DNA of 64,000 nt from positions 10,052,446-10,116,445 of the forward strand of contig NC_063261.1 of NCBI RefSeq assembly GCF_019578655.1, given 5' to 3'. A model generated the notes under the pieces. That model had not been told where the DNA came from. It saw nothing but the letters and a program-made list of their open reading frames with translations, and ran no database searches. A program made the position numbers and the translations under genes. Below, piece by piece: positions 15,031-26,412 of the stretch (positions are counted from its first letter, which is position 1; every line of letters starts with the position of its first letter). Origin of the DNA: Ricinus communis (lineage: Eukaryota > Streptophyta > Magnoliopsida > Malpighiales > Euphorbiaceae).

Positions 15031-15645
15031 TCAAATGTAATACTTCAAGTCGTGAAAGAATTTCTTCTTTCTTTGGCTGTCATACCCTTTGGGAGTACCC
15101 TTGACCAAATAATTTGCATAATCAGAAAACCAAGGAATATCATTTGCCACCTGCATTGAGCATAAGTGCTCATCCGGAAAGAAGTCATCGATCTCTTGCT
15201 CATTAAGCTCCTCCAAGTGCGGGTTCTCTAATCGAGAAAGATGGTCTGCTGCAAGATTTTCAGCTCCTCGTTTGTCCTTAATTTCCAAGTCAAATTCCTA
15301 TAATAGAAGAACCCAACGAATCAATCTTGGCTTAGAATCATGCTTTGAAAATAAATACCTTAAAGCAGAATGATCCGTGTAAACAATTGTCTTTGACACC
15401 ACAAGGTAGGAACGGAATTTGTCAAAAGCGAACATGACAGCTAGGAGCTCCTTCTCTGTGGTTGTATAGTGTTCTTGGGCGTCCGTAAGTGTCTTGCTAG
15501 CGTAGTAAATAGGTTGGAATTTCTTCTCCTTGTGCTGGCCTAAAACAGCTCCAACTGCAAAATCACTAGCATCGCACATAAGCTTAAAGGGCAGCTCCCA
15601 ATCAGGAGAAACCATGATGGGAGCCGTGGTTAGTTTTTCCTTTAA
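15031..15645 (-). pseudogene. RNase H domain of the Athila-type element, broken
   Basis: Degrades the RNA of RNA-DNA hybrids during reverse transcription. The catalytic Asp ([16 protein letters not shown]), Glu (TEKELLAV) and Asp (VYTDHSAL) blocks are in order in the open part 15615-15298. TAG at 15298-15300 interrupts RWVLLL-EFDLEIKDKRG, where relatives carry Gln. The linker to integrase (15288-15031) contains AADHLSRLENP, the usual boundary motif of plant Ty3/gypsy pol. A TAA at 15646-15648 separates it from the RT connection region. Confidence 0.9.
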
Positions 15646-17549
15646 TTAATCAAAAGCTCTTAAACAATCATCATCAAATTCAAAAGGTATATCTTTTACT
15701 AGCAATTGTGTTAAAGGCCTAGCGATCTTAGAAAAGTCCTTAATGAACCTTCTATAAAACCCTGCATGCCCTAAGAAACTTCTAATAGCCCTAACCGAAG
15801 TAGGGGGGGTAGTTTACTTATAACTTCCACTTTAGCTCTATCTACTTCCAACCCTGCATGTGACACTTTATGTCCTAAGACTATACCCTCTTGGACCATA
15901 AAATGACATTTTTCCCAATTCAACACCAGGTTAGCTTCAATACACCTAGCTAACATCCTTTCTAAATTTTTCAAACAATGGGAAAAAGAGTTACCGAATA
16001 CAGAGAAGTCATCCATGAAGACCTCCATCGACTCCTCTATCATGCCATGGAAAATGGCCATCATACACCGCTGAAAGGTCACAGGTGCATTACACAAGCC
16101 AAACGGCATCCTCCTATAGGCAAATGTGCCATAAGGACAAGTGAATGTCATCTTCTCTTGGTCTTCTGGTGCTATGGGAATATGAAAATAACCAGAAAAA
16201 CCGTCAAGGAAACAGTAATACTTATGGCCTGAAAGCCTCTCAAGCATTTGATCGATAAAAGGAAGGGGAAAGTGGTCCTTTCAGGTTGCGTCATTCAAGC
16301 GTCGGTAGTCTATCCAAACCCGAAAGCCCATTACCGTTCGTGTAGGGATCAGCTCCTCCTTTTCATTTTTCACCACCGTCATGCCCCCTTTCTTAGGAAC
16401 CACCTGCACAGGACTCACCCAAGCACTGTCAGAAATAGGGTAAATTAAACCCGCATCAAGAAGTTTAATTACCTCTTTTTTAACCACCTCTTTCATATGA
16501 GGGTTCAACCGCCTTTGTGGCTGCACCACCGGTTTGAACTCATCCTCCATCAAAATCTTATGAAGGCAGTAACTCGGGTTTATTCCTGGTATGTCAGCCG
16601 TCTTATACGCAAATGCCTTTGCATACCTTCTCAAAATACACAGCACCATCTCCCTCTCCTCAGGTGTGAGATGAGCGGAAATAATAACCGGTAAGTGCTT
16701 TGCTTCATCTAGGTAGGCATATATTAAGTGCGCTGGCAACTCTTTCAATTCAAGAACGGGCGGCTCCTCCAAAGAAGGCTTCAGCTTCTTTACTCCTGAC
16801 CTGTCAAGATCAACAAAACCATCAGTCTTTTCATCATCAACATCAGCAACTAATAAGTGCTCTAGCTGCTCCAACACTTGTTCATTGGATAAATTGTCCT
16901 CATTTTCTTGCATTGCCACTTGCAAAGGATCATTAATCATTATTTCCTGCAATTGAGATTCCACAATATCATTGATAAAATCAATCGAACAGACAGTACC
17001 ATCATGCTCATATGGGTATCTCAAGGATTTAGTCAAATCAAATGTAATGCTCTCATCATCTACCCTAAGTTCCAGCTTTCCGCTACTAACATCTATCAAA
17101 ACTTTAGATGTAGCTAAAAATGGTCTACCTAGGATCAATGGGACATCACTCTCACCATTCATATCCATGACAACAAAATCCACAGGAAATATAAATTTGT
17201 TAACTTTAACTAGCACATCTTCTATAATCCCTTTCGGGTACTTAACAGTTCTATCTGCTAGTTGTATACTCATCCTGGTAGGAGTTAGCTTAGAAGCGCT
17301 TAGTCCTAACTCCTCAAATAATGAACTAGGCATCAAATTGATGCTAGCTCCCAAATCAGCTAATGCTAGCAATTTCAATTTATCTCCAATCAAACAAGGT
17401 ATAGTAAAACTCCCTAGGTCGCGTCGTTTGATTGGAATCTTGCTCTGAAACACTGCTGAGCATTCTGCATTCAAGGTCACCAATCCCAAATCCTCTAACT
17501 TCCTCTTGTTGCTTAGGATTTCTTTTAAAAACTTAGCATACTTTGGCAT
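15646..17549 (-). pseudogene. Protease and reverse transcriptase of the Athila-type element, broken
   Basis: The aspartic protease processes the polyprotein; its active site reads LALADLGASINLMP with the catalytic Asp near 17357. The reverse transcriptase copies the RNA. Its fingers block LLDAGLIYPISDSAWVSPVQ lies before 16450 and the catalytic FMDDFSV block near 16020-16000. The region 17549-16281 is a 422-codon open frame. TGA at 16281-16283 replaces a conserved Arg codon in LNDAT-KDHFPLPFIDQM, consistent with CGA to TGA. A C run near 15805 is one base short, which shifts frame in the thumb region. TAG at 17550-17552 separates protease from gag, again where relatives have Gln. Confidence 0.93.
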
Positions 17550-19254
17550 CTACGAAATAGCTTCAACAAACGGCAAGTTAATCCGCAATTGTTTAAAAAG
17601 ATCTAAAAATTTACCAAATTGCTGATCAACTTTATCCTGCCTGAGTTTTGCAGGATATGGAATGGGAGGTTGGTATGGCCTCAAGGGAATCTTCTTCGAA
17701 TCCTCCTTCTCTTCAACTGCTCCCTTTTCTTTCTCTTCAGGCTTGTCTTTCTTTTCCGACTCATCCACCTGCACATTAGAATCCTTATTAGCGAAAGGCT
17801 TAAATGAGCTAGTAAGTTCCTTACCTGATCTCAAAGTAATTGCTTTGGCATGCTCCCTTGGATTAGACTCTGTGTTACTTGGAAGCGTGCCTGGTTGCCT
17901 CTCAGCCATCATCCTAGACAACTGCCCAATTTGAGTTTCTAAGTTCCGAATTGAAGCTTGTTGATTCCGAACGGCAGTGTCCGTTTGCTGAAATCTGTTC
18001 TCTGAAGTTGCAATGAACTTCATCATCAACTCTTCCAAGTTAGGTTTCTTCTCTTGACTACCTCCTGGTTGATGGGGAATAGATTGCATAGGTTGCTGCT
18101 GATGCAACCTCTGGTATCCTGGTGGACCTTGGTTATTGGAGTTCCTCCATCCAAAATTAGGATGATTCCTCCACCCTGGGTTGCATGTATTGCTGTAGGG
18201 ATCATTCTGCTGCCTACCTACATAATCAACATGCTCAACGTTAGAAACATTAGTAGGCATAGAAGATGCAAACATACCTCCCGCATTACAATTGGCACTG
18301 TAATGCGGTCCACCACAGAATTCACATCCGGGCTGAACTGCTTGGACCGGCATCTGAAGTTGTTCTATCTTTTTGGAAAGTAGCTCTACTTGTGCTGCCA
18401 AGGCTGCTGTAGGATCTGCCTCAGCCCGATATACAACGGGCCTTGGACCTCTAGCCCGTGGAATTTGCCACTGATAAATGTTGGTGGCCATCTCTTCTAT
18501 CAAATCCTGGGCTTGCTCAGGTGTTTTACTATTAATAGCTCCCCCTGCAGCTGCATCTACCATTTGTCTAGTGGCTGTATTCATGCCACTATAGAATGTC
18601 TGCACTTGCATCTAGAGAGGAAGTCCATGGTGTGGGCAACACTTTAACAAGTCCTTGAAGCGCTCCCAGGCTTCGTACATCGATTCTCCTTCACCATGCA
18701 CAAAAGAAGATATGTTATTTCGCATTTGAGCAGTCTTAGCAGGAGGAAAATACTTATTCAAAAACTTTTCAGCCAAAGAAGTCCAGGTAGTGATCGTTTT
18801 CGGTGGCAAGGACTGCAGCCATCTTTTCGCTCTATCCCTCAAGGAAAAGGAAACCTCAACCGTATGGCATCATCGGTTGTTCCATTAATCTTAAAGGTAT
18901 CACATATTTCCAAAAGTTGGCGATATGCTCGTTCGGATCTTCGCTCGCCAATCCTCCAAATTGCAAGTATTCGGATCATCCGGATTACATTCGGCTTTAT
19001 TTCAAAATTATTGGTCACCACGGAGGCCTCACTATCGGTTGCGTCCCTGCTAGAGAGGGCCTAGCAAACTCGTACATGGTCCTTTCATCATTACCTCCAT
19101 TTGCATTGTGGTTCTCCATCTCACTAGTTTCACGAATAGGAATCTCTGCTTCAATCTCCTCCTCTACTGCCTGCATACGCCTCCTTAGCAATCTAAGAGA
19201 GCGCTCGGGTTCAAATAAAGGCTCTGTAAGATTAGGATTAGAGCTCCTGGTCAT
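17550..19254 (-). pseudogene. Gag of the Athila-type element, broken
   Basis: Capsid-nucleocapsid protein that packages the element RNA. The start at 19252-19254 (MTRSSNPNLTEP) begins an Arg/Glu-rich N-terminus. The frame changes near 19020 and again near 18840. The retrotransposon gag block RAKRWLQSLPPKTITTW then follows at about 18835. A zinc knuckle CEFCGGPHYSANC (CX2CX3HX4C) lies at about 18326-18288, then a Gln-rich coiled-coil stretch. TAG at 18612-18614 and 17550-17552 interrupt otherwise open sequence; both fit CAG to TAG. The N-terminal block is preceded by about 140 bp of leader from the primer site. Confidence 0.92.
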
Positions 19255-19396
19255 AAACTACCTGAGCACAATAAAGAACAACAACACCAACAAACGGGAT
19301 AAGAACAAAACTATACACAGAAAATAAATTATGAACAAAAAGAGAAATGACTAGACTAACAAATATTAAAATTTCAACTTAGTTCACAGAAACCGT

Positions 19397-19414
19397 TCCC
19401 CGGCAACGGCGCCA
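19397..19414 (-). other. Primer-binding site for tRNA-Asp
   Basis: The plus strand TCCCCGGCAACGGCGCCA is identical over 18 nt to the 3' end of plant tRNA-Asp(GTC) including CCA, as I recall that tRNA. The site lies six bases inside the 5' LTR end. Minus-strand DNA synthesis would start here. A tRNA-Asp primer is a known trait of Athila elements. Confidence 0.9.
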
Positions 19415-20235
19415 AAAACTTGATGTGTGCTAAGTCAAGCAAGACTATGACCTAAGGCAGTGTACCTATCAGTGGAGTATAGCTAACGGCGAGTACCAAG
19501 TGTCGTATTCCCCAAAGAACGTGTGAACCTAAATCTACTCAATCTTCTCTGTTATCTAATCACAGAACATAAATGGTGTTGATGAATAATTTCTAAATTA
19601 AATAATAGCTACTCTAATTGTTGTCGAACTACGTATACTAGGGAATAATTAATTCAAGTAAAAGAATAACCCTTTGGGAATTCTTGTCTCTAAGAAATGG
19701 AAACTAAGGGTGGAATTGATTGATTGAATCCAATTTCTGTGGGAAAGTCTCTACACAATTAATGCCTTTCTCAAGGACACTAACATCTTAACTTAGATTA
19801 ATTAGGTTGAAATCTCTTCCTAACTCTAATTAACCAAATTAGCATTATGTACCATTTAACACTATTGAGAGTTGTTAATTCTCAATCCGGTAGAACGAAA
19901 ACCCTATCTCTAGGTGAATTCAATTCTAGGTTGCAAAGGACAATCCAAACCTAAACGTCTTTCTCAAGATCATTCAAATTTCAAAAATCATTCAACAAGA
20001 TATGAAGAACAAATCAATAAATACTTCCATTGCAAACCAATATTGACAATCAATACATTCAATTCAAAATTGAAGTATAAAAATCCCTAGATAAAGAACC
20101 CCAATGGGTTAATAAGCTTAGCTAATCATGTTCATAATCACAACCAATAAGAATTCAATTACAAAAAATGAGTAAAGGTAGAGGAACCCAAATACACCCT
20201 TGGATGAGAGTGAACAGCTCCAATTCCTCGTGCCC

Positions 20236-22113
20236 TGTAACACCCTGAATTTTTTTATATATTTAATAATAAGTTTTTATTTAAGTTAATTTTAGCTTTA
20301 TTTTTATTCGGTTTAATTGGAATGATTATATTTTGGTTATTCAAATTTTTTTTTTCCAAATGCATATTTATATAAGTAAAATTATATATTGGAAAATTAT
20401 GGTAGAATTGTAAAGGATGTTTATAAAAGAATTTTGGAATTCTTGGTTTAATTGTGTCTATTGGGTTATATTGAGTATTTGATGATTTTGTGAGTCAAAA
20501 ATATTTGTCTGTCAGTTGGCCTGCCATAGTCGTATTTTTGTCTTTGTATGAGGTCGGAAATAGTGAAGTTTGGGGACCCGACTCCGTTGTTTTAATTGTT
20601 GGATATTTGGAGTGTTTTTCCGGCAGTCCTGGACCCATTTTTTACGGGGGGTAATGTTCGTGTTGTAGGGGAGGTTCTGAATTTCGGTAGTTCGAGTCGA
20701 GATTCTTAGATAGTCCTAGGAATCTAGACCTAGGATCTATTGTAATTGTTTCATCGTTTTGATAAATTGTTTTCCGTGACTAGATTGTCGGTTCGTTCGG
20801 CTCGCTCCTCTACCGAGGCAGGAGCGAGCTAGGAGGTCGCCAAACTACATGAGTTAAAGTCATTTAATCTTTGCGCTATTGCTAGTCTGATTTTAATATG
20901 CTATTTAGAATTTGTGCTTAATATGATTATTAGTATCGCAAAATAAATGATTTCACTTTATTATTAATATTTGAAATAATATAAATATTATTATTAGTAT
21001 GTTATAATAAGATAAACGTTATTATTTTTCCCCTCACAAATTGCACGTTGTTTTACCTTAGATCTTTAATCTTTATTTCGATATGTGTTGGTTGAGTTCA
21101 TCAAATAATGATATTTATTATATGTGATGATTGCGAATTGGGAAATGTGGCTTGTAGAACATGTCGCCTGATGGGTTACATCAGGACCGCGTGCGCACCG
21201 GTAATGATTATGGATATAAGGTTATTATGGATTTGTTTGCCCTGATCGAGCATTGCTCTCTGGGCTGAGTTCAGTTGATTGCCGGAGGTAAGGTCCCTAG
21301 TCGAGCATTGCTCTCGGGGTGCCAGTCTTATTGGATTAAGAGAGCCGAATGGCTACTAGATTTCTTATTTGGATACTTAAGTGACCGGTGGAGGTAAGGT
21401 CCACGGTGAGCATTGCTCTCGGGCCTTGATCTTATTAGATTAAGAGAGCCGAATGGCTACTAGATTTTGGGGTTTAGGGTTCTACTGAGCCACTCGTCCC
21501 GTAAAAGTAAAAATATATTTTTATTTATTTATTTATTAATTTATTATGGTATGATTATAATATGGATTGTATTTACATGCATGGTTGACATTTTGATTTG
21601 AATGATTAATATTTTATGTGAAGGAAATAGTAGGGTATGATTATAGTATGGTTTGATATCGATTTGAATAATCTATGTTTTCCGAGGAAGAAGCAATAGT
21701 CTCTAGATTATTTGATTTTAACTCACTCTCGAGACTGACAGTCTCCATTTACTGTTTTTCAGATTCGTGACTGTTAGTCCTCTCGCGACTCTTATTCAGT
21801 AACCCGACTCCTTCATTATCGGGTGGTGTATTCGATTTGGTATGTTAATTTGTAAAATCTTAGATTCTCCGCAGTAGTAATAGTAGATGTATCGGTTGTA
21901 AATTTTCCGAGTTTCGGGTCTCGCCTAGTTCTTCCGGGCACTCGATTAAATTATGTAAAGTGTAGCATTTAAGATAAATTGTGGCTTTAATAATATTAAT
22001 TTGAGATGAGATTTGTTTAAATCAGTGAGTGTCAGGCTTACTACGGGTTTCGGTGGCCTTAAGCCTACCCATTCCCTAGTGCTGGTCACGGGCCCACGGG
22101 TAGGGTCGTGACA
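20236..22113 (+). mobile_element. Solo LTR of the long-LTR family inside the Athila LTR
   Basis: Starts TGTAACACCCTG and ends GGGTCGTGACA, flanked by TGCCC at 20231-20235 and 22114-22118. No internal region is present, so it is a solo LTR left by LTR-LTR recombination. At 1878 bp it is about 1 kb shorter than full family LTRs. The missing part corresponds to the reverse complement of roughly 28030-29060, and the junction lies near 20435-20445. The loss removes the GC-rich module. Conserved blocks kept include CGAGCATTGCTCTCTGGGCT (three motif copies, 21245-21430) and the GTGCGCACCGG/CTGATGGGTTACATCAG core near 21160-21200. Confidence 0.95.
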
Positions 22114-22353
22114 TGCCCAATTTTGGATCGATTCTTGTTCCTCTTACTCGGATTGAAACTAATCGACAATCCTCGCCAATCTTTGATCTTCGAAGAGAAT
22201 CCAAGTGAAACCTTGATCCAAGTCTCCTTTTCTCTTAGTTTCAACTCAGAAAACCCTTAGACAGGGAAAAAGATGAGTTTTGGATGTTCTAACCCTAGCT
22301 GCCTTCCTCTTTTCCTCTCTTCGTTCTTTTAATTAATACCCCCTGTCGCCTCA

Positions 22354-22552
22354 AACACGGCCGTGTCCCTGGCCATGTTAAGGACACGAGCTGGTGTTCC
22401 TGGCCGTGTTACTCTCTGTGGCCGTGCTCCATAAGATCCGCTTCTTCTTTGATGACCAACACGGCCGTGTTGGGTCCCGTGTTGGTAACACGGCTTGTGT
22501 TTGTGACCGTGCTAAGAACACGGCTAGTGTTGAGACCAACACGGCCCTGTTC
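22354..22552. repeat. AACACGGCCGTGTT array in the 5' LTR
   Basis: Counterpart of 9278-9473 in the other LTR. Several of the differences between the two LTRs fall in this array, including changes of C to T within half sites. Confidence 0.85.
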
Positions 22553-22764
22553 AATTTCCTCATACTCGTACTTAGCTCGTTTCGGCAGCTTTGACGTCTA
22601 ATTATGCTCCAATTCTTTCCTTTTTCATTCTTTGACTTCTTTTAGACCTAATGCACACAAACATATGCATAGGGTGAGTGTTGGTACCGATTCACATCCA
22701 AATATCCATAAAATCGATCTTAAAAACCCTATTTAGATGTGTGTATTTTACGCACATTAGTACT

Positions 22765-23876
22765 TATACCACCAAAACAACATAATAATTATTTATTTAA
22801 GAATTTCATTTAATGCAGATATGACAGAAGTGATAGAATATATGATTCTAGCCCACAATTCTGCCGAGTTTCGCTATTTGCTCCTATACCTCGAGTGGAG
22901 CTGGGTGGACTGACAAATTATCTATTCATGAAAATAATTAAATTAATAAGATGTTCATAATTTTTCCTATGCCTAGACTCCTAGATTAGACTGCCTAAGA
23001 AATTTTGATCGATCTTGACTCGAAAATTCTACCAAAAATTTGACAGAATTTTTCTAAAATATGGACATTTACCCCATGTATAATGGGTCCAAAACTTGCT
23101 AAAAATACTTCAAATATTCCATAATTATTTAACAGGAATGCGACCACCAAAACTTCATTATTGTTTCGACTCGCAACACAACCTAGAGCATAATGCATAA
23201 TTAACAGTCCGAAAAAATAATATTATTTCACGATCTTCTCGCATTTTAATTTAATTAATCATAGCCTCAATTTATAAAATAAAATATTAATTATTCTATA
23301 AGTAATCTATTAAATAATTTAATTAATAATTTACGACCAACAACTAATGCACCAAATATTTTCTAAGATTCTAAAATAATTTTTAAGGTCCAAGTAAAAT
23401 TATATTGAGCCGAAATCTGAAATTTTTGCTCATCCGGAACATAGGGATCCAGAAGGCGGTACTGCCAATAGTGTCAGAATACGAATCTGGAAGCGCCTAC
23501 GTGAAGCTTGAGACACGTTGAAGCTAAAAACACTAAAATCACAACCTTGCCTTTGCGGGAAACTGCTAGATCTCAGTGAGAAGGAAGCTGCTTCGTTAAG
23601 GCTCTCCTAAGGTTGCCTTCTGAGGAACGGGGATGGGGAGGAGCTGACCTTGGGTTATCGATGGTGGGGAGCATGATTTCATCATTGGATTTGAAAGGAG
23701 AGGACGGTAGGTTGCTGTTTCAGTAGCGGCTGTAAGGAAGGAGCTTTCCTTCTTCAAGCTCGACATTAAACGGTAAGGAAAGGAGAAGAGGAAGATGCCA
23801 TCGGCGAGAGAAAAGGAAAGAAAAATTTTGTGGCGGTTGGAAGGAGATAGCAGATGGCGAAAATGGGAGGAAATGG
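22765..23876 (-). repeat. Middle segment of the ancient solo LTR
   Basis: Continues the ancient LTR broken off at 8226. It contains diverged counterparts of younger copies: the GAGCTGGGTGGACTGAC stretch near 22895, the TTGACTCGAAAATTCTACC stretch near 23015 and the former GC-rich module near 23430-23870. It ends with AATGG (23872-23876), the target-site copy of the next insertion. Small open frames such as that at 22995-23198 are not genes. Confidence 0.8.
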
Positions 23877-26412
23877 TTTAAAACCCGGAGTTTTCTATTA
23901 ATAATAATAATATTGGTAATAATTAATAAACAAGTTTTTATTTAATTTAATTTAGCTTTATTTTGAGTAATTGAATTGGGATGATTTAAAATAGAATTTC
24001 AATGCTATATAAAAATAAGGGAGTTACTTTCTATATCTAATTAGTTGACTTCTTTTAATAAATGAATTAAGTAAATTCTTTGGAAAATAAATTATATTTT
24101 TGGTCATTTAATTTTTTCCAATATGAATATATGAATTAAATTCTATTTGAAAGTTATGAAAGAACTAGTAAATAACATTTTATAAAAGAATTTATTTGGA
24201 GAATGATAAATTTTAATAAGCAAATAGTGTTGATTTTAATTGGGAGACATTTAGCAAATTGATTAATTAAGTGTTACAATTAAATGGACAAATAAATTTT
24301 GGAATAAGGATTAAAAATATAATTTTATTAGTATGGGGTTTAATGAAAATTTGTATGGTTGGTATTTTTGTAATTAAAGGTGTTGGTAGGTGTATTTTAG
24401 TAATTTTACATTTAAAAGCAAGGGTAAATAAGTAATTCTCTTTTCTCAATAATTCTAATTTAGCCCAAATTAAATAGTTAGGGGCTTAATTAAATGCTAA
24501 AGAAAAGTTGAAGGGTTAATCGGAAATCTTGCAGGGCAAAATTGTTAGTAATTAAAAAGTTGAGGGACTAAATGGTAAAGAAGAAAAGTTTAGGAACTAA
24601 ATGTTGATATAGAGAAGAAGAAGAGGAGAAGGGGATCGAGTGGGAGACACTCCGCGGTCGTCGATGGGCGACCGTTTGGGTGCGGCAGAGCTAGCCGACA
24701 AAGCAGCTGGCGTTGGCGAGCAAGGCGGCAGGGAGGGGTGGCGTCGACAGCAGAAGAAGAAAAAAAAGAGAGGCAACGGTTAAAAAATGTTGTGCGTGGT
24801 GTTTCTGACGGCTTTGGCGGCCGAGTCTGGTGGCGATCAACTCACCTGAGTGTGGGCTTCCTTTTAGGTGCAGCGGCGATGCAAATGGTGGTCAGAGTCG
24901 GAAGTTTGCGGTGAAGAGAGCAAGTAGGGGCATCCAGAGTTTTTAGGATTTTCCGGTGAGTTCCGGTGAGCTATGGCCTATCAGAGGGCATATCTGGACT
25001 CCCCTCAGCTCAAGCTTTCTAATGGTAGCGGTTTCGCGACGATCAGACTCCATTTGAAAATCGATGGTCGAGATCGTCCGTAAATTTCTCTGGATGAACA
25101 GGGGTCGGATTGGAAGATCGGAATCATGTTGTTTTGAGTCCATAGGCGCGTTCAGATCGTTGATGGGACTCCGGCGGCTGGAGGCGAGTCGACCGAGCGA
25201 TCAAGCGTCTCAGTAATTTTTTAGCCCATAAATTTTAGAGTTTGTTGAGAAAAATTATTTGATTAATTATTGTATTGAGCATTAGAAAAATATTGTGAGG
25301 ATTGTTAGTTGAAATAATAAATTATCGGACCGTCTATCAATAATCGTGTTTTGTATTATGTAGCGGAGTCGGAAAAAATAATAAAGTCTTGGTGACCCAA
25401 CTCTCGTTAAATAAATTGTTGGAAATTTGAAGTGTTTTCTGGCAGGTCGTGGATCCATTATACGGGGGGTAGACGTCCTTGTTCAGGGGAGGTTCTGCCG
25501 AATTTTCAATAGAATTTACCCGAGTAAAAATTTTTAGACAGTGAGTCCTAGAAGACTAGGCCTAGGGTTAATTGTCAAATGTTTTATTGTTATTGATTGA
25601 ATTGTTTTCTGTGATTAGATAATCTGTCAGTTCAGCTCGCTCCATCCGAGGCATCGAAGCAGAGCTAGGAGGTCATCAGAACAGTGAGTTAAAGTCATAT
25701 ATCTGTTTACATGTGTCATGCTAAGATTCTACGAAATAGTTATGATTAAATGATTTAATTTTTAATTATTTATTTAATCATTATTTATATATATTTCATT
25801 TTCTGCATTATGGTTTTTGTGATTGCGTGTTGACTCGGGATGAGACGACAGTAGAACATGCCATCTAATGGGTTGCATTAGGACCGCGTGCGCACTGGTA
25901 TAAATCTAAGTCAGATAGTAAAAGGGTAAATTTAAAAAATGTAAATTTAGGACTTGCCCTGGTCGAGTTTAACTCTCTAGGCTAAGTAGAGTGTGTTTGC
26001 CGGAGTAAAGGTCTCTGGTCGAGCATTGCTCTTTGGGCGCCGACTTTATTGGAAATTTGAGTGATTTGGACTTAAGGACCACGGTGAGCTTAGCTCTCGG
26101 GGCTTGATCTTATTGTAGTAAGAGCTAGGAAGGTTAAGGCGGTAGTGATAATTAAGTGACCGGACTGGATTTAAGGACTCTGGTCGAGCTTCGCTCTCTG
26201 GGCGCTAGTTTTGTTGGAATAAGAGAGTCGAGACTGTTAGTGATGGGGCTAGGATACTACTGAGGTACTCTGTCCCATAGTATGAAATAAAACTTATTTT
26301 ATTTTATAGAAGCATAGCATTATATTTATTTTATTATAGTTAAATAAATATTTTATTGAAATATTTATATTCGTTTTAGGATATATATTTTTAACTCACT
26401 CTCGAGACTGAC

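Larger units (their letters stand above)
8227..22759 (-). mobile_element. Athila-type Ty3/gypsy LTR retrotransposon, complete but decayed
   Basis: Both LTRs (8227-9680; 19421-22759, interrupted), a tRNA-Asp-type primer site, gag, protease, RT, RNase H, integrase and a third ORF are present in Ty3/gypsy order on the minus strand. The target-site duplication is GTACT (8222-8226 and 22760-22764). Without the nested solo LTR the element is about 12.65 kb. The RT motif FMDDF, the tRNA-Asp PBS, the absence of a chromodomain after integrase and the extra ORF downstream of pol point to the Athila lineage. All reading frames are broken by stops or small indels, so it cannot move by itself. The LTRs differ at about 25 positions by eye (about 1.7%), so insertion is fairly recent. 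One LTR terminus has mutated from CA to TA at 22759. Confidence 0.95.
19421..22759 (-). repeat. 5' LTR of the Athila-type element, interrupted by a solo LTR
   Basis: LTR sequence occupies 19421-20235 and 22119-22759, about 1456 bp in all. It matches the 3' LTR with about 25 substitutions and a short indel near 22438. The outer terminus is TA instead of CA at 22758-22759. The insertion between the halves carries the TGCCC duplication. In element orientation the palindromic array (22354-22552) and the TATA-like motif near 22328-22340 are upstream of the insertion, but the primer site and gag lie beyond it, so transcription from this LTR would read through a foreign LTR. Confidence 0.95.
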
